A DNA stretch of 64,000 nt from an uncultured Mediterranea sp. (GTDB lineage: Bacteria; Bacteroidota; Bacteroidia; Bacteroidales; Bacteroidaceae), in NCBI GenBank assembly GCA_945641355.1, contig CALZEQ010000003.1, positions 1 to 64,000 of the forward strand, in the 5' to 3' direction. Shown in pieces: positions 1 to 8,732 of this stretch. The translations under genes were made by a program, and so were the position numbers. The notes under the pieces were generated by a model. That model was not told where the DNA came from. It saw nothing but the letters and a program-made list of their open reading frames with translations, and did no database searches. Numbering within the stretch: position 1 is the stretch's first letter; every line of letters starts with the position of its first letter.

Positions 1-54
1 CCGCAAAGGTAGGGAGAGGGTATCACACTACCTTACGCTGGATTGGTAGCTTAC
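1..54 (-). mobile_element. End of an IS66-family element (rest lies left of the window)
   Basis: These 54 bases match positions 21005-21058 at 52 of 54 positions; that second stretch is the end of the complete IS66-like element described below. The outermost part reads GTAAGCTACCAATCCAGCGT on the minus strand, the terminal inverted repeat of that element. A second copy in the same orientation therefore ends at about base 54. The eight bases after it (AGATGGAC) match neither flank of the other copy. The transposase itself is not visible here. Confidence 0.75.
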
Positions 55-104
55 AGATGGACGCAAAGGTATATCAGAAGATTGAATGCGTGTTTCAGCT
101 GTAG

Positions 105-124
105 GGGCGCAACATTTTGCGCCC
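105..124. repeat. Perfect 8-bp stem hairpin
   Basis: GGGCGCAA and TTGCGCCC are separated by CATT. It lies between the insertion-sequence end and the promoter repeat, and no run of T follows. It resembles the GGGCGGAC-type hairpins at 29538 and 40655, so it may belong to one dispersed palindrome family; it could also act as a weak terminator. Confidence 0.5.
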
Positions 125-181
125 TGAACCCGCTGTCGTGTAGTTGCGGGCGGACTATTTGAGTTAAATTAAGGAGTTACG

Positions 182-248
182 ATTGCAAATATAGATATAA
201 ATTTCGATTTCCATTATATTTGCATACGAATTAAATGATTAACGCATT
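182..248. repeat. 67-bp direct repeat, left copy, with divergent promoter elements
   Basis: All 67 bases recur without a mismatch at 2728-2794 in the same orientation, and the similarity stops abruptly on both sides. The two copies bracket the Septu-like pair. Inside each copy GCAAATATA and TATATTTGC form an inverted pair, so one Bacteroides -7 box (TATATTTG) faces each way. The repeat may have been made when the defence cassette arrived, or may be the site used for its insertion. Confidence 0.85.
215..222 (+). promoter_or_regulatory. -7 box TATATTTG upstream of the 51-codon gene
   Basis: Matches the Bacteroides TAnnTTTG consensus and lies 32 bases before the ATG at 255. No TTTG is found at the -33 spacing, so the match is partial. 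Confidence 0.5.
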
Positions 249-254
249 GGATAT

Positions 255-410
255 ATGAAGACAATAACATCAACGCCATCCCCCAAAGAGACTATCGACC
301 AGAACGAAGATACCAGAATCTATATCGAACTGACTCAGGAATGTCCCGAAGGGCAAATTATACTCAATGAACAGGAGAAGGCAGACTTTGAGAGTTGGTT
401 GGGCGTATGA
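255..410 (+). CDS. Small unrecognised protein (51 aa)
   Basis: Begins MKTITSTPSPKETIDQNEDT, is acidic and has no membrane segment. A promoter-like element lies just upstream. Its stop overlaps the start of the next small frame in an ATGA arrangement, which is typical of translational coupling. The layout (short acidic protein coupled to a second small frame, next to defence genes) recalls an antitoxin of a type II pair, but no family is recognised and the second frame is too short to be an intact toxin. Function is unassigned. Confidence 0.45.
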   Translation: MKTITSTPSPKETIDQNEDTRIYIELTQECPEGQIILNEQEKADFESWLGV

Positions 411-511
411 GAGTGGCATACATCCTCACCATTTCCTCCGCCTTCCTGTCCCACGACAGCTCCAGTTGGCGCTGGCGGCAGTTGTCCGACATCGTCCGTA
501 GCACGTCCTAG
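407..511 (+). CDS. Possible truncated coupled frame (34 aa)
   Basis: Starts inside the stop of the preceding gene (ATGA) and reads MRVAYILTISSAFLSHDSSS before ending at a stop after 34 codons. It may be the surviving front of a longer gene lost when the neighbouring sequence was inserted, or chance. No homology is recognised. Confidence 0.25.
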   Translation: MRVAYILTISSAFLSHDSSSWRWRQLSDIVRSTS

Positions 512-573
512 TGGTGGTAGAGTACGCTATCCGCATGTGCCAAGGCACAGCAGTGGCAGGTGGTTGGTTAAAT

Positions 574-1317
574 CTAAAACTTATATTTCTGATTAGCGAA
601 CATTCCGTAGAACTCTATACTTTCAGCCGTTCTACCATCACTTATCTCGTCTTGTATCTCCTGCTGCAGGAATTGTTCAAAAGACATCCCCATCCTTGAC
701 ATTGTTCTGACAAACCGATACAATACTCTCCTTCTTCGTTCTACAAGATCTTTTCTGTTCAGATCAATATATTCAATTGTCTTACTACCTTTTTCATCCT
801 TTTTGCCGTTTCCATCTACAACCGGGAATACTTTCTCCTGTCTGAATTCCAGGTGATTAGCAGGATCATCGTTATATGGATTTATCAATAAAGGAAGTTC
901 CTTTACCAAATCAAACCTGTGTTCAGGATTTGCCAAAGGAAAGAATGTACTCTTGATGCTGTTACAAGCATGGCAACTTAACAATAGATTATCCCAGTTG
1001 TAAGCAAGTTTATAGTATGCCGGTTTTTTAGTATTCCCCTTCACCCTGTCCTGTCTGTAAGCAGTCTTCGGTCTGAAATGTTCAACCTCACCGCCATCTT
1101 TATCCAATAACGTACATTCGCAATAGGCACATTTCTCATGCTGGTCAATGAGCAACTGTTTTCTGACATCATCTGCTCCATAAATCCCGGCATTGAAATC
1201 CTTATATGTAGGTTTTTCCCCATCATCAACGATTTTCTCTAATCGGCTTAATTCCATATCCGCATCATTACCTACTAATGTTTCGGGGGAATCATTATCT
1301 TTTGTCAAATGTATCAT
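574..1317 (-). CDS. ptuB: Septu-type HNH endonuclease (PtuB-like)
   Basis: A 247-residue HNH nuclease of the type paired with PtuA-like ATPases or found as a retron effector. The zinc and catalytic framework is visible: CAYC near residue 63, the histidine of EHFRPKT near 79, and the asparagines and cysteines of NWDNLLLSCHACN near 108-120. It starts six bases after the ATPase stop, so the two are one operon. In Septu systems the complex degrades nucleic acid on infection; that role is inferred from the pairing. No reverse transcriptase or retron RNA gene is visible nearby, which favours stand-alone Septu. Confidence 0.82.
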   Translation of the reverse strand: MIHLTKDNDSPETLVGNDADMELSRLEKIVDDGEKPTYKDFNAGIYGADDVRKQLLIDQHEKCAYCECTLLDKDGGEVEHFRPKTAYRQDRVKGNTKKPAYYKLAYNWDNLLLSCHACNSIKSTFFPLANPEHRFDLVKELPLLINPYNDDPANHLEFRQEKVFPVVDGNGKKDEKGSKTIEYIDLNRKDLVERRRRVLYRFVRTMSRMGMSFEQFLQQEIQDEISDGRTAESIEFYGMFANQKYKF

Positions 1318-1323
1318 AGCGTA

Positions 1324-2664
1324 TTACCTCCCGTCTGCGAATCCATAAGTTCTCATTTCCCTTACTATATTTTTCAGTTCGACTTCCTCGTCAGGAGTAA
1401 GACTATCCTTGTTCAACAACATATCCTCGCGTTCTTCAAGCGTCTTAAACATTCTCGTTCTCACATTATCAAGATCAAACAAGTCACTAAGAAGCAGCAG
1501 ACTGACATCGTACTTGTCATAATTTAAGACATCTACACTCGCATCTATCTCTCCTTCATTCAACTTGATGACTTGTACAATATCCAAAGCGCCAATGACA
1601 ACGTTTGGACTATGCGTACTCACTAAGAACTGTATGTTAGGAAATATCTCTGTCAATCTTTTCAGTATATCCCTCTGCAACTTCGGATGAAGATGAAGGT
1701 CTATTTCGTCAATCATCACAATACCATCAGCCTCCAACGGGTTGTCCAGTCCCGACACTTCAGCAGACGGATTTGCCTCAGCCAGTCTTGCAGCTATGTC
1801 AGCTATCAATGCAATTGTTATACGGTATCCGTCACTTAACCTCTCCAGTCTTCGTTCTACAATGTTGTCAGGTTCTGAGATATCATCCATCACGAACCTC
1901 AAAGGCGAAGTCTCCACCCTCGGGTTTATCAGATGGTCGGGAAAGAGTGAGTTAAGAGCTTTTCGTACAGCATCGAGCACATAGGAGGAATAGTTGCTGC
2001 TGCCCGTTTGTTTCAACTGGCGTAATTGTTCACGCCGTTCCAGATCCTCATTCCTTTCAAACCAGGTGAAGAAACGTTTGAAGTCAGTTGCCGACTCCAA
2101 AGAGTCAGCCTTATAGATTTCCCATCTTGGAAATACGTCATTGAAATTCCTGCGACGCTCAACAGGTTTTATCTGTCCCCGTTCTGTGCCATAGTAAGCG
2201 ATAACAGGAAGAGAAACGATTGCTCCATCATCTATCATGGATTTTATCCTCAGAGAATAATCATAAATATGCTTCAGCTCTGACGATTGGACATTATCAG
2301 TCATATTGCCTTTTTTGAACATATTTACGACTATACGTCCGTCATCATCTACTTGTTCGCCCGCAATCTGTTCGTCCCATCCTCTATTGGTCTCAGCCAA
2401 TCTCATGCCTACGTGCAGAAAGTCCGCTCTCCTTTCATTGGATACAACCCTAATGTCTTCGTCTGCAAAAGACCTGACCGAACATCCGGGGAAATGCTTA
2501 TAGAATTGGCTGAGAAGAACAGAGCACCCATATAGCAAAGACGTTTTACCAGCACCATTATCTCCCAACAACACGGCAACATTCTTTGTCCGGTCAAAAC
2601 TTACCGTTTGAACGTCATCACCGAAAAGACGTAGATTTTTGACTGTCAATGACTCTATTCTCAT
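1324..2664 (-). CDS. ptuA: Septu-type AAA/ABC ATPase (PtuA-like)
   Basis: A 446-residue RecF/SMC-like ATPase, expected to be the sensor or motor subunit of a two-gene Septu defence system. The Walker A motif GDNGAGKTS lies near residue 34, Walker B (GIVMIDEIDLHLHP) near 310 and the H-loop STHSP near 345. The C-terminal tail is charged and helical. It is the first gene of the pair; a -7 box at 2732-2739 in the 67-bp repeat lies about 70 bases upstream. An overcoming-lysogenisation or AbiL-type ATPase is the main alternative, but the downstream partner is an HNH protein rather than a Toprim protein. Confidence 0.82.
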   Translation of the reverse strand: MRIESLTVKNLRLFGDDVQTVSFDRTKNVAVLLGDNGAGKTSLLYGCSVLLSQFYKHFPGCSVRSFADEDIRVVSNERRADFLHVGMRLAETNRGWDEQIAGEQVDDDGRIVVNMFKKGNMTDNVQSSELKHIYDYSLRIKSMIDDGAIVSLPVIAYYGTERGQIKPVERRRNFNDVFPRWEIYKADSLESATDFKRFFTWFERNEDLERREQLRQLKQTGSSNYSSYVLDAVRKALNSLFPDHLINPRVETSPLRFVMDDISEPDNIVERRLERLSDGYRITIALIADIAARLAEANPSAEVSGLDNPLEADGIVMIDEIDLHLHPKLQRDILKRLTEIFPNIQFLVSTHSPNVVIGALDIVQVIKLNEGEIDASVDVLNYDKYDVSLLLLSDLFDLDNVRTRMFKTLEEREDMLLNKDSLTPDEEVELKNIVREMRTYGFADGR

Positions 2665-2727
2665 ATAGCTTATTGCAATTAATTAAAACGAACTAACATA
2701 TCGGGCATAATCATTATAATCTTACCC

Positions 2728-2794
2728 ATTGCAAATATAGATATAAATTTCGATTTCCATTATATTTGCATACGAATTAAATGATTAACGCATT
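2728..2794. repeat. 67-bp direct repeat, right copy
   Basis: Identical to 182-248. It separates the defence pair from the last gene of the polysaccharide cluster. Its final 12 bases plus the next T (GATTAACGCATTT) recur once more at 34437-34449, beside the tandem repeat near the gmd fragment. Confidence 0.85.
2732..2739 (-). promoter_or_regulatory. -7 box for the Septu-like operon
   Basis: Reads TATATTTG on the minus strand, about 68 bases before the ATPase start codon. No good TTTG lies at the expected -33 distance. Confidence 0.5.
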
Positions 2795-2858
2795 TCTCAA
2801 TCCCGTTCCACACCTATCCATGTCAGCAGAGGGTATATTAGATGTTCAATAATCCAGT

Positions 2859-3992
2859 TCATAGGCAAGTCACCTTTATATCTATAATACTCGAAAGCAC
2901 CTCTGTCACCTTTTGCTCAAATCTATCAATAGTGAAGGATGACTTGAACATTCTATATCCTTCTTCCCCCATCTTGTACCTGAGGGATGGATTGTCTATT
3001 AGCAAAGCAATATTATTTGCCAATTCATCAGCAGACACTCTTCCAGACTGGACATCACAGGTCAGACCATTCACACCATCTCGTACGACATCCGGGATTC
3101 CACCTTCGTTAGTTGATACAACCGGTAGTTTGTACTCCATCGCCTCAAGATTCACCAATCCGAATGTTTCGTTATGATAATAGGATGGGAATGCGAATAT
3201 ATCAGTTTTCTCGAAATATGCTCGTTTCTCGTCCCCATACTTCCTGCCATGATAAATGGCAACCTCAGACAGGCTCCTCTGCGCTACCTCATGGTTAAAA
3301 CGCGCTGCATCAATCTCTGCCGTCTCGCCTCCCACGAAATCACAGACGAAACTATACCCTTTTTCTTTCAGTATCTTCAACGCATCCAGTAGTACAAATA
3401 CCCCTTTCGACTCAATGAGATTAGAAAGGAACAGAATATGAGGCACCGCATTGTTTCGTTCCGCCTTCGGTTCATAGTCAAGAGATTCAGGAATACCATT
3501 CGGACATATCTCCACATCCTCCCGTTTCACATATTTCTGCACATCCTTGTATAGAGCCTCCGCCAGCAATATCACCTTGAGACCTTTGAAGAAGCGACGA
3601 TACAAGCAATCGTCCAACCATCGGTCCTGCCTCGTAGATACACCCTTGTTATGATAGTGTACCACAATCCGGCACCCCATACGCTTCAGCAGTTCTACGA
3701 TGATGAAATCCTTATAGAAAGCCCCTCCACTCGCATTGGCCGTGAAGTAGACCAAGTCAGGAGCGAACTCTTTCACAGTTCTTCGAATCCTTTTCAATAG
3801 GGAATAGAAATCTCGGAGTTTTCTCAGCCCTATCTTCCCTATATCCTCCAAATTAGCAGCCGTTGCTGGATTGATATATCTGCACTCAAAGGCCTCATTT
3901 ACAATCTTCGAGTCATGAATATATTTCCCCATCATAGCTGCTCCATGCACGGGAGGAGGCATGTGCATGATAAATAAAATCTTAGGTTTCAT
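2859..3992 (-). CDS. Glycosyltransferase family 4 (GT4)
   Basis: A 377-residue GT-B fold enzyme, likely adding one sugar of the repeat unit on undecaprenyl phosphate at the inner face of the membrane. The N-terminal half carries a glycine-rich loop after PPPVHGAAM. The C-terminal donor-binding domain shows LFLSNLIESKG near 197 and the E-x7-E signature ETFGLVNLE near 290. It is the last gene of the leftward cluster and overlaps the preceding gene by 11 bases. The 67-bp repeat begins just after it, so the cluster may once have continued further. Donor and acceptor sugars cannot be read from the sequence. Confidence 0.85.
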   Translation of the reverse strand: MKPKILFIMHMPPPVHGAAMMGKYIHDSKIVNEAFECRYINPATAANLEDIGKIGLRKLRDFYSLLKRIRRTVKEFAPDLVYFTANASGGAFYKDFIIVELLKRMGCRIVVHYHNKGVSTRQDRWLDDCLYRRFFKGLKVILLAEALYKDVQKYVKREDVEICPNGIPESLDYEPKAERNNAVPHILFLSNLIESKGVFVLLDALKILKEKGYSFVCDFVGGETAEIDAARFNHEVAQRSLSEVAIYHGRKYGDEKRAYFEKTDIFAFPSYYHNETFGLVNLEAMEYKLPVVSTNEGGIPDVVRDGVNGLTCDVQSGRVSADELANNIALLIDNPSLRYKMGEEGYRMFKSSFTIDRFEQKVTEVLSSIIDIKVTCL

Positions 3993-4887
3993 ATAGCAGT
4001 TCTTTGTATTTCTTCAACAATTCACTGTTTCCCTTCGATGCCTCGTAGTTCACCTTCTCTTCCACAAAAGAGATAAAGTACATTCTCCAATCAACGATGG
4101 AAAAATTCTCAAAATACCTGTCGATATAACATTTGTTTTCTTCTATAGCCTGAGTGAGTGGTTTTTCAGATTCAAACAAGGCAGCTACCTGACAGATGTA
4201 GGTGAACAAATCAAAACCCAGAGGACGTTCTGCCGCCACCTCCCAGTCAATGAGATTCCAGCGGTCACCATTGACAAGAATGTTCCATGGGCAGAAATCA
4301 CCATGCGACAAGCAAGTAAGCAGGTTTCCATAATGATTCACATCATCAAGATGAAAGTTCGATAGTTTTATGGCAAGTTCCAATATCTGCTCATTCATGA
4401 AACGGTCTTTCGGTCTCTTGCCTTCCACATATTCCGTCATGATAAAGTCATAATCTTCCGAGTTCTTGCTATTAAGCAATCGGGGCGTAAGCCCCGTACC
4501 TTCAAGAACCTTATACACGGTGATTTCATTCTTTGTCAATGCTCTTGCCGCAGGTTTTTGCGAGAACTTTGCAAAGAAAGGCTGATGCCTATTTTCATCC
4601 CATCCCAGCATAGATATTTTCTGTTCCACACCAGGCGAACCCATATTGAATGCCAACAGTGTATTCTCACCTGTCAAGGTCTTTATCTGACGATATGGAA
4701 AGTCCAAGTCATCTTCTTTGACTGATGTCAGCAGCCTTACACACTTGAACCTTCTAAATAGACTCCAATACCATTTAGACAATTTTCCCCCATACGGACT
4801 ATATAGACCATACATATAGGCCTTAGAAGAATCAATGTCTGGGAAATAGTAAGAAGTGGTAAAGGTCTTGAATTGATAGTATTTCAT
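3982..4887 (-). CDS. APH/choline-kinase-like protein
   Basis: A 301-residue protein with the catalytic loop of the aminoglycoside phosphotransferase/choline kinase fold: HGDFCPWNIL near residue 203, then LIDWEVA near 222 as the metal-binding aspartate motif. Such small-molecule kinases occur in capsule loci and may phosphorylate a sugar, an alcohol or a decorating group. The target is unknown. It overlaps both neighbours (ATGA at 4884-4887), so it is part of the operon. A role in antibiotic resistance is unlikely in this setting. Confidence 0.7.
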   Translation of the reverse strand: MKYYQFKTFTTSYYFPDIDSSKAYMYGLYSPYGGKLSKWYWSLFRRFKCVRLLTSVKEDDLDFPYRQIKTLTGENTLLAFNMGSPGVEQKISMLGWDENRHQPFFAKFSQKPAARALTKNEITVYKVLEGTGLTPRLLNSKNSEDYDFIMTEYVEGKRPKDRFMNEQILELAIKLSNFHLDDVNHYGNLLTCLSHGDFCPWNILVNGDRWNLIDWEVAAERPLGFDLFTYICQVAALFESEKPLTQAIEENKCYIDRYFENFSIVDWRMYFISFVEEKVNYEASKGNSELLKKYKELLYET

Positions 4888-6110
4888 TGTATATTATTGT
4901 ATTTCTTATATGCAGATTCATAGAGTGATGTAATAATATCAGCTTTAACACTCCACGAATATTCTTCTGCCCTCTTTTTAGCCCCCGAAGATAATTGACT
5001 TAATAATGTTCTATTACGGTCAAGTTCACGAATAGCTTTGTTAAAATCTCTAACAATCTGCTTTTTGTTATTGACATCTATTTTCATTCCACATGTCTCG
5101 TTAATCACATTTGAGAATCCAAGATGATTTAACGCAATAACAGGAAGACCTAAAGAAAGAGCTTCAAGCAAGACTGTAGATGTCGCATCGCTTAATGAGG
5201 TCTGAACAAAAACATCACATTCTTGCATGACACTTAAAGCTATCTTTCTATCCACTTTACCATGCCAAAAAACATTACCAAGACCTAGCTTTCGTGCTTT
5301 TTTCTTCCATGAAAGAGTTTTGGGGCCTTCTCCTAAAACATGCAATTCAACATGTCCTATTTCTTGTAAGGCCTCAAGTAGTAAATTCAAAGATTTTCGT
5401 GGAATATGCAATCCGCTCCAGCAAAGCTTAAGCACATGGTTGTCTTTTCCCTTAGCTATTGCAGCAAAATCATTCTGTGTCAACCCCACTTCGGGCATAA
5501 GTACAGAAACCTTATTCCAAAGTTTCTTAATCGTGTCTGCATCATCCTGCGTTGCACACATTAACACATCCGCTTTCATTATGGCATTTCTCACACGCAA
5601 TGACGTGTTCATTTGGATGATATTAATGATGTTGCGGAACGAATAAAATATAAAGCCATAGCACCCCATTGTATATAACAACTTCCAGGGAGTAATATTA
5701 AATCCACCTATTGGTCCCCACACGAAAGGTTTATTCATTTTCCATAAGAAGCCAGGCTCTCTATAACCAATCATATTAAGCTGATGAACGATATCGAAAT
5801 GTTCTTTATTATCCAATATCATAGCGTATTTCAAAACATCTTTCTGCCATTTAGCATATGTCCAGTAATATGATGGAGGCCATATTTTTCTTAAAAGATT
5901 ATGCCTAACCCTCTTGATATAATAAAAGGTCACGAAGTGACTTTCTTCTGGATGGGCGGCAAAATACTCCTCAATCTCAGATTCGTACTTGCATTCTGTG
6001 ATTACATGCAACTCATGCCTGCCAAACAAGCATTTAACGAAGTTCCACCCCATACCTGGCTCTGATCCTTGGTAAGGGGAACACGCATAAGCGTTTATCA
6101 AAATTTTCAT
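4884..6110 (-). CDS. Glycosyltransferase family 4 (GT4)
   Basis: A 408-residue GT-B enzyme. The start MKILINAYACSPYQGSEPGM is typical of one GT4 branch, and the C-terminal domain contains CWSGLHIPRKSL near 233 and STVLLEALSLGLPVIAL near 318. It is predicted to elongate the lipid-linked repeat unit. Its ATG overlaps the stop of the acyltransferase gene upstream (6107-6110). Confidence 0.83.
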   Translation of the reverse strand: MKILINAYACSPYQGSEPGMGWNFVKCLFGRHELHVITECKYESEIEEYFAAHPEESHFVTFYYIKRVRHNLLRKIWPPSYYWTYAKWQKDVLKYAMILDNKEHFDIVHQLNMIGYREPGFLWKMNKPFVWGPIGGFNITPWKLLYTMGCYGFIFYSFRNIINIIQMNTSLRVRNAIMKADVLMCATQDDADTIKKLWNKVSVLMPEVGLTQNDFAAIAKGKDNHVLKLCWSGLHIPRKSLNLLLEALQEIGHVELHVLGEGPKTLSWKKKARKLGLGNVFWHGKVDRKIALSVMQECDVFVQTSLSDATSTVLLEALSLGLPVIALNHLGFSNVINETCGMKIDVNNKKQIVRDFNKAIRELDRNRTLLSQLSSGAKKRAEEYSWSVKADIITSLYESAYKKYNNIQ

Positions 6111-7085
6111 CGTGATATATATCGAGAAAACAACGGTTCATAGCATTTTTCCATCATCGCTGCAAAACAGATACATGATGGAATGACAATTATCGCAGAC
6201 CATGAGAAGTCGTCTATACCGACATAATGGAATATTCTAATAACAAACAGGTGATAAATGAACAATTGTAAACTAAGCCTGCCAAGCATTTGAATCCATC
6301 TCGCATGCAACAAGACAGAAAGACTATTCCTTCTCTCCTCGGTATAAACAAACCATGAGACTATAAGCCAAGAAGCTGGTAAATAAATCAGATTCTCTTG
6401 AATTATTATTGAATTAATGTAATGGGAGCATGTTAATGTTACGAAAAATAGGACAAAGCCTAAGATGCACAATCTGTTGGCATGTTGCAAAAAAACACAC
6501 TTACATTTATTTTGCATATCGTGTATGAAGAAACCAAATACGAATTCACTCAGATGAGCTACAGGAAAATAATAAACCCACCAGTGTTGATTGACTATAA
6601 ACTGACTAAGAGTAAGCCATATAAATATTACCCCCCGTTATCATCGGAAGGATTCTTCTATGTTTCTTCCCTGTTCTACATAAAGACTGGATGAGTACCA
6701 ACATTAAAAGAATGGCAAAATACGAAGATAAATACCAAGTTGGACCATTATACGGATGTTCAGTTGCATAGCTAAACCATGATTGGATCAAACAGACATG
6801 AGCAATTAATGAACACCAGTCTATCTTTTTCAATATAGCGAACTGCAAGATTACAAACAGTATCAACATAAGGTAATATGCTGGAGCTATACGATAAAAT
6901 TGTTTTTTCACATCAAAAATGGAATATCTGTCATTTTGTCGTTCAATCTTTGACCTGATTAAATATCCAGATAACATGAAAAACATGCATACTGCAAAAT
7001 GTCCTATTTCCGGGTAAATTTCCGCATGGCAATAAATAACCATTATAGCCAATATCAATTTCAAGGCATTAATATTCTTGTTCAT
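6107..7085 (-). pseudogene. Acyltransferase-3 family O-acyltransferase, frameshifted at a G6 tract
   Basis: The first part (7085 to about 6606) encodes the N-terminal helices of an OafA-like membrane acyltransferase, with the expected histidine in VIYCHAEIYP near residue 20 and MFFMLSGYLIRSK near 35. The frame then meets a stop. The rest (down to 6107) continues in another frame with FPVAHLSEFVFGFFIHD and further helices. The two join cleanly if the six-G tract (six C at 6631-6636 on the plus strand) had five G, giving MITGVIFIWLTLSQ. The gene is therefore off by one base at a homopolymer: either phase variation, a fixed mutation, or a sequencing error. Its likely job is O-acetylation of the surface polysaccharide. 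Confidence 0.8.
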
Positions 7086-7093
7086 CGTGCGAC

Positions 7094-7738
7094 TTAGTTT
7101 TTTCTCAATACCTTGTCAATCTCAGCAAGTAGGTTCTCTACGCTTTCATCTATAGAAATACCCGTATCTACCCAAACAGCATTTTGTTTCTTCTCAACAA
7201 GCTTCCGCAGGTACTCAGTTTGTCTTGTGACTTCTTCAAGAGATGTCTCTGGTTTTCTATTAAATATGATTTCAGGAGAAGATCCTAAAGATATTATCAA
7301 GTCTGCTTTAGGTACGAGAACTTCGCAAAATTTCAATATGCTCATCGGCATATTGATTCTAAACCTTCTCGGATCCATAATAAAATCAAAATAATACCTA
7401 TCAAACAACCATAAAGTATTTTTTGTAAAGGCAACCTTTAGAAGATAACCAATAGTGTAATCCGCAAGGTAGTAAAGAAGCCTAAATATAGAACCCAGTA
7501 GTCCTGAAGTTTTGACATTGTGCGGATTCTCAACGATAGACATGCGTTTCTCTTCGTCCACTGACCTGCGACCTAAAGCTACAGCTATACTTGGAAAATA
7601 ATTTGGTCGCAAATGCTCATATCTGACTTTTAGACCATATCTGTTTTCAAGGACAGGAGTAATACTATTTATCATAGTACTTTTGCCAGATCCATCAGTT
7701 CCCAAAAACACTATGGTGTACTTTCTTTTTTTTAACAT
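7094..7738 (-). CDS. Thymidylate-kinase-like P-loop protein
   Basis: A 214-residue nucleoside-monophosphate-kinase-fold protein from the ATG at 7738. The Walker A motif FLGTDGSGKST lies at about residue 10, and LFDRYYFDF supplies the DR motif near 122. A longer start at 7789 exists but would overlap the upstream gene, and the fold begins right after 7738. True dTMP kinase is usually encoded outside capsule loci; copies like this occur in capsule clusters next to nucleotidyltransferase-like genes such as 9944-10930 here, so a role in making a phosphorylated decoration is more likely than DNA precursor synthesis. The substrate is unknown. Confidence 0.65.
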   Translation of the reverse strand: MLKKRKYTIVFLGTDGSGKSTMINSITPVLENRYGLKVRYEHLRPNYFPSIAVALGRRSVDEEKRMSIVENPHNVKTSGLLGSIFRLLYYLADYTIGYLLKVAFTKNTLWLFDRYYFDFIMDPRRFRINMPMSILKFCEVLVPKADLIISLGSSPEIIFNRKPETSLEEVTRQTEYLRKLVEKKQNAVWVDTGISIDESVENLLAEIDKVLRKN

Positions 7739-7779
7739 ATAACAATCGCTATTTTGAAATTTTACTTTATAAATGCATA

Positions 7780-8732
7780 TTACAGCCACTTCCTCAAGTA
7801 GTTAGAAACCTGCAATATTAAATATGATACAACGATAGAGGCTGCAAATAGCATTATTGGATTCTTAAACCAGTAATATAATGTAAGATGAACTAAATAT
7901 AACTCAAGACTCATCAGACCAAGCCAATGTAAGAAGCGAAGGATTAAAAGATTGCAGTGTGACAGTATTAATGCAAAAATCAAACTAAATCCAGGGGCAA
8001 TAATGCCTTGGATTGAAAGTTGAATCATCGTTTTGTGGATATTTGCCCCCCCGATAGTAAACTATACGCATTTAGTATCACAAAGAATACAATTGACACT
8101 ATTATCAGAGGGATGCCCATATTCATAATCTTGTTTCTCTTTGTATAAAGAATGCTACCTAACAAAAAAGGAGTTATCCGTGTAAGTGCATAATCATAAC
8201 AATTGTTCCACATAAAATGTACAATGTATGGAAGTGCAAAACATATTGTAAGCAAACATAAACTCTGGAACTTCGTAGCAGACTTTAGGAATCTATATAG
8301 GTAAGGGAAAACGACATAAAGAGGGATGATAAGAGCAACATACCAAAACCCTTCATCTACATTAATAAAAGGCGTGAACCAATAAGTTATGCCCGTAAAT
8401 AAAAGTATTATGGACAAGATTGTTTTATGGCCAATTAGCAATGTGATAGCTGTCACTATTGCTAAGGATGGATATATTCTGCTAAATCTTTTAGAATAAA
8501 AAGATTTAGTTGAGTCGTTTTTATCCATTGAGTAGCAAAGACCAATACCTGAGAGGAATAAGAAAATATCCACTCCTCCTGATGCAAACCTTAGAATATA
8601 TTTTGTATATGCCGGCACAACTTGCCATACATGAAAATGATAGAAGAATATCAACAGTGCAGACAAGCCCATAAGTTCTGACCGATACTTTGATAGCAGA
8701 TTAAATGTTGTGATACTGTCAATTGATTTCAT
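7780..8732 (-). pseudogene. Second acyltransferase-3 gene, frameshifted at a G7 tract
   Basis: The first 235 codons (8732-8025) hold the N-terminal helices of a membrane O-acyltransferase, with FFYHFHVW near residue 29 and FLFLSGIGLCYSMDK near 57. The frame ends shortly after SLLSGG. The last 82 codons (8028-7780), with LGLMSLELYLVHLTLYYWF, are in another frame. They fuse if the seven-G tract (seven C at 8046-8052 on the plus strand) had eight G, reading SLLSGGANIHKTMIQLS. This is the second acyltransferase gene of the cluster broken at a poly-G run. It overlaps the polymerase gene by 14 bases. Confidence 0.8.

Noticed and set aside
182-248. Invertible promoter of the Bacteroides capsule type
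   Set aside because: The inverted pair is only nine bases (GCAAATATA/TATATTTGC), each half is itself a -7 box, and there is no recombinase gene nearby. Two divergent promoters explain it.
511-699. A 62-codon plus-strand frame overlapping the 3' end of ptuB
   Set aside because: It overlaps the HNH gene in antisense for most of its length and has no features of a real protein.
511-2830. Retron with PtuAB effectors
   Set aside because: No reverse transcriptase gene and no msr/msd-like structured region is visible on either side of the pair, so a stand-alone Septu-type system fits better.
3982-4887. Aminoglycoside resistance kinase
   Set aside because: The kinase-fold motifs are present, but the gene is coupled on both sides to glycosyltransferase genes of a capsule operon; a biosynthetic substrate is more likely.
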